Origin: an uncultured Emergencia sp.
GTDB taxonomy: Bacteria; Bacillota; Clostridia; Peptostreptococcales; Anaerovoracaceae
DNA: 6,535 bases
Reading direction: 5' to 3'
NCBI GenBank assembly: GCA_902476665.1
Contig: CABSEO010000113.1
Location: 1-6,535 of the forward strand
This document shows, in pieces, positions 5,837-6,535 of this stretch. Position 1 is the stretch's first letter; each line of letters begins with the position of its first letter. The translations under genes and the position numbers were made by a program. Under the pieces are notes generated by a model. That model had not been told where the DNA came from, ran no database searches, and worked only from the letters and a program-made list of their open reading frames with translations.

Positions 5837-6535
5837 ATGCTGGGAGATTACAGGAAATTCGTCATTGAAATGGAACGTGAAAGCCGCGGCTACCGTCTTT
5901 GGAAAAGGGGGACCGATAATGCAGTTTGTATAGTAGAATCATACAAAAATAAGAGGTCGATTTATTTCGCGGTATCTAATCTGCTGCCATCCTCCACATT
6001 GATTCGGGAGAAGAACAGAGAGTATCATGTGCTTTTGCTGGGAGTGGAAGACGGAGAACTGGTTCATCGGGATTTCGGGCCATTCTATGTAAATCATCAG
6101 GGGGAAGGAAGCGTTTTTAAAAAATTTACAGGACCTTCCATAGAATGCTACACCCATTGTCTCTTTGTGGCGCTGAAGCCGTCAGATGGGAATACTGAGA
6201 CTATTTACAGGGGAACCATGCCCTTTTTTAGGGATGATATTTCCGAGGCAAGAGAAGAAAACGAAGGATGCGAAAAAGAACGGCAATATTATGATGAAGG
6301 AATCTTAAAGGCAGAACAGGAAAAAGAGATGTGGTCAGAAATTTTTGAAATATTTTATCGGAAACCGGAGAACGTTTTTTTTGCGGAGGACAGAGATGAG
6401 ACGGCTGCGGCATGGTGCAGAGTCAGTCAAAGCAGCCCACTTCCCAGTTCGCTTGCACAGTGCCGGGATCTGATTACGGCTTATGGCCATTATATTATAG
6501 GGAAGAATGGGCACAGGGGGTTTGTCGGCATTCCC
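5837..6535 (+). CDS. Hypothetical soluble protein, partial (3' end beyond window)
   Basis: An open frame of 233 codons runs from ATG 5837 to the right edge without a stop. The start has AGGAG (5824-5828) 8 bases upstream. No signal peptide or membrane segment is visible, so the product is probably cytoplasmic. Residues 1-130 are a mixed, probably beta-rich domain (IYFAVSNLL, YHVLLLGVEDGELVHRDFG, HCLFVALKPSDG). Residues 131-170 are highly charged and probably helical. The last part ends in AYGHYIIGKNGHRGFVGIP. From memory, this resembles hypothetical clostridial proteins that begin with a 'DYRKF' segment and later carry a 'GHYL(L)G...RY..GVPG' block, but I cannot confirm the family and assign no function. 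It is transcribed away from the cvpA-pyr genes, so a functional link is not implied. Confidence 0.85.
   Translation, partial: MLGDYRKFVIEMERESRGYRLWKRGTDNAVCIVESYKNKRSIYFAVSNLLPSSTLIREKNREYHVLLLGVEDGELVHRDFGPFYVNHQGEGSVFKKFTGPSIECYTHCLFVALKPSDGNTETIYRGTMPFFRDDISEAREENEGCEKERQYYDEGILKAEQEKEMWSEIFEIFYRKPENVFFAEDRDETAAAWCRVSQSSPLPSSLAQCRDLITAYGHYIIGKNGHRGFVGIP

Overview
The window is a stretch of bacterial chromosome that looks like an anaerobic member of the Clostridia (Bacillota), probably Lachnospiraceae-like. The reasons are strong AGGAGG-type ribosome binding sites, a type 1B dihydroorotate dehydrogenase paired with a PyrK electron-transfer subunit, moderate GC content, and protein sequences that resemble clostridial family members from memory. 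The genus cannot be fixed from the sequence alone.

Layout. Bases 1-4968, read on the minus strand, hold a compact de novo pyrimidine operon in the order pyrC-pyrK-pyrD-pyrF-pyrE-pyrB; pyrB runs off the left edge. The genes overlap or are separated by at most 20 bases, and each has its own Shine-Dalgarno sequence. A clear sigma-A type promoter (TTGACA, 17-base spacer, TAATAT) lies about 65-95 bases upstream of pyrC. Upstream of it, on the same strand, is a CvpA-family membrane protein gene (5749-5093) with its own likely promoter. From 5837 to the right edge a divergent plus-strand gene encodes an unrecognised soluble protein whose end is outside the window.

How the genes work together. PyrB makes carbamoyl-aspartate, PyrC cyclises it to dihydroorotate, PyrD/PyrK oxidise that to orotate with NAD+, PyrE attaches phosphoribose, and PyrF decarboxylates OMP to UMP. 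Carbamoyl-phosphate synthase (carAB), pyrI, pyrR and a uracil permease are not in the window.

The main oddity is pyrE. Its ATG has a perfect ribosome binding site, but the frame opened by that ATG stops after 34 codons, while the conserved PyrE protein lies in the -1 frame. One extra base within about 11 bases after the ATG, for example A5 instead of A4, would restore a normal 208-residue enzyme. This is either a sequence error, a real recent loss-of-function mutation, or, less likely, a recoding event. Apart from this, the window looks like ordinary housekeeping DNA; I see no mobile element, CRISPR array, RNA gene or novel multi-gene system.
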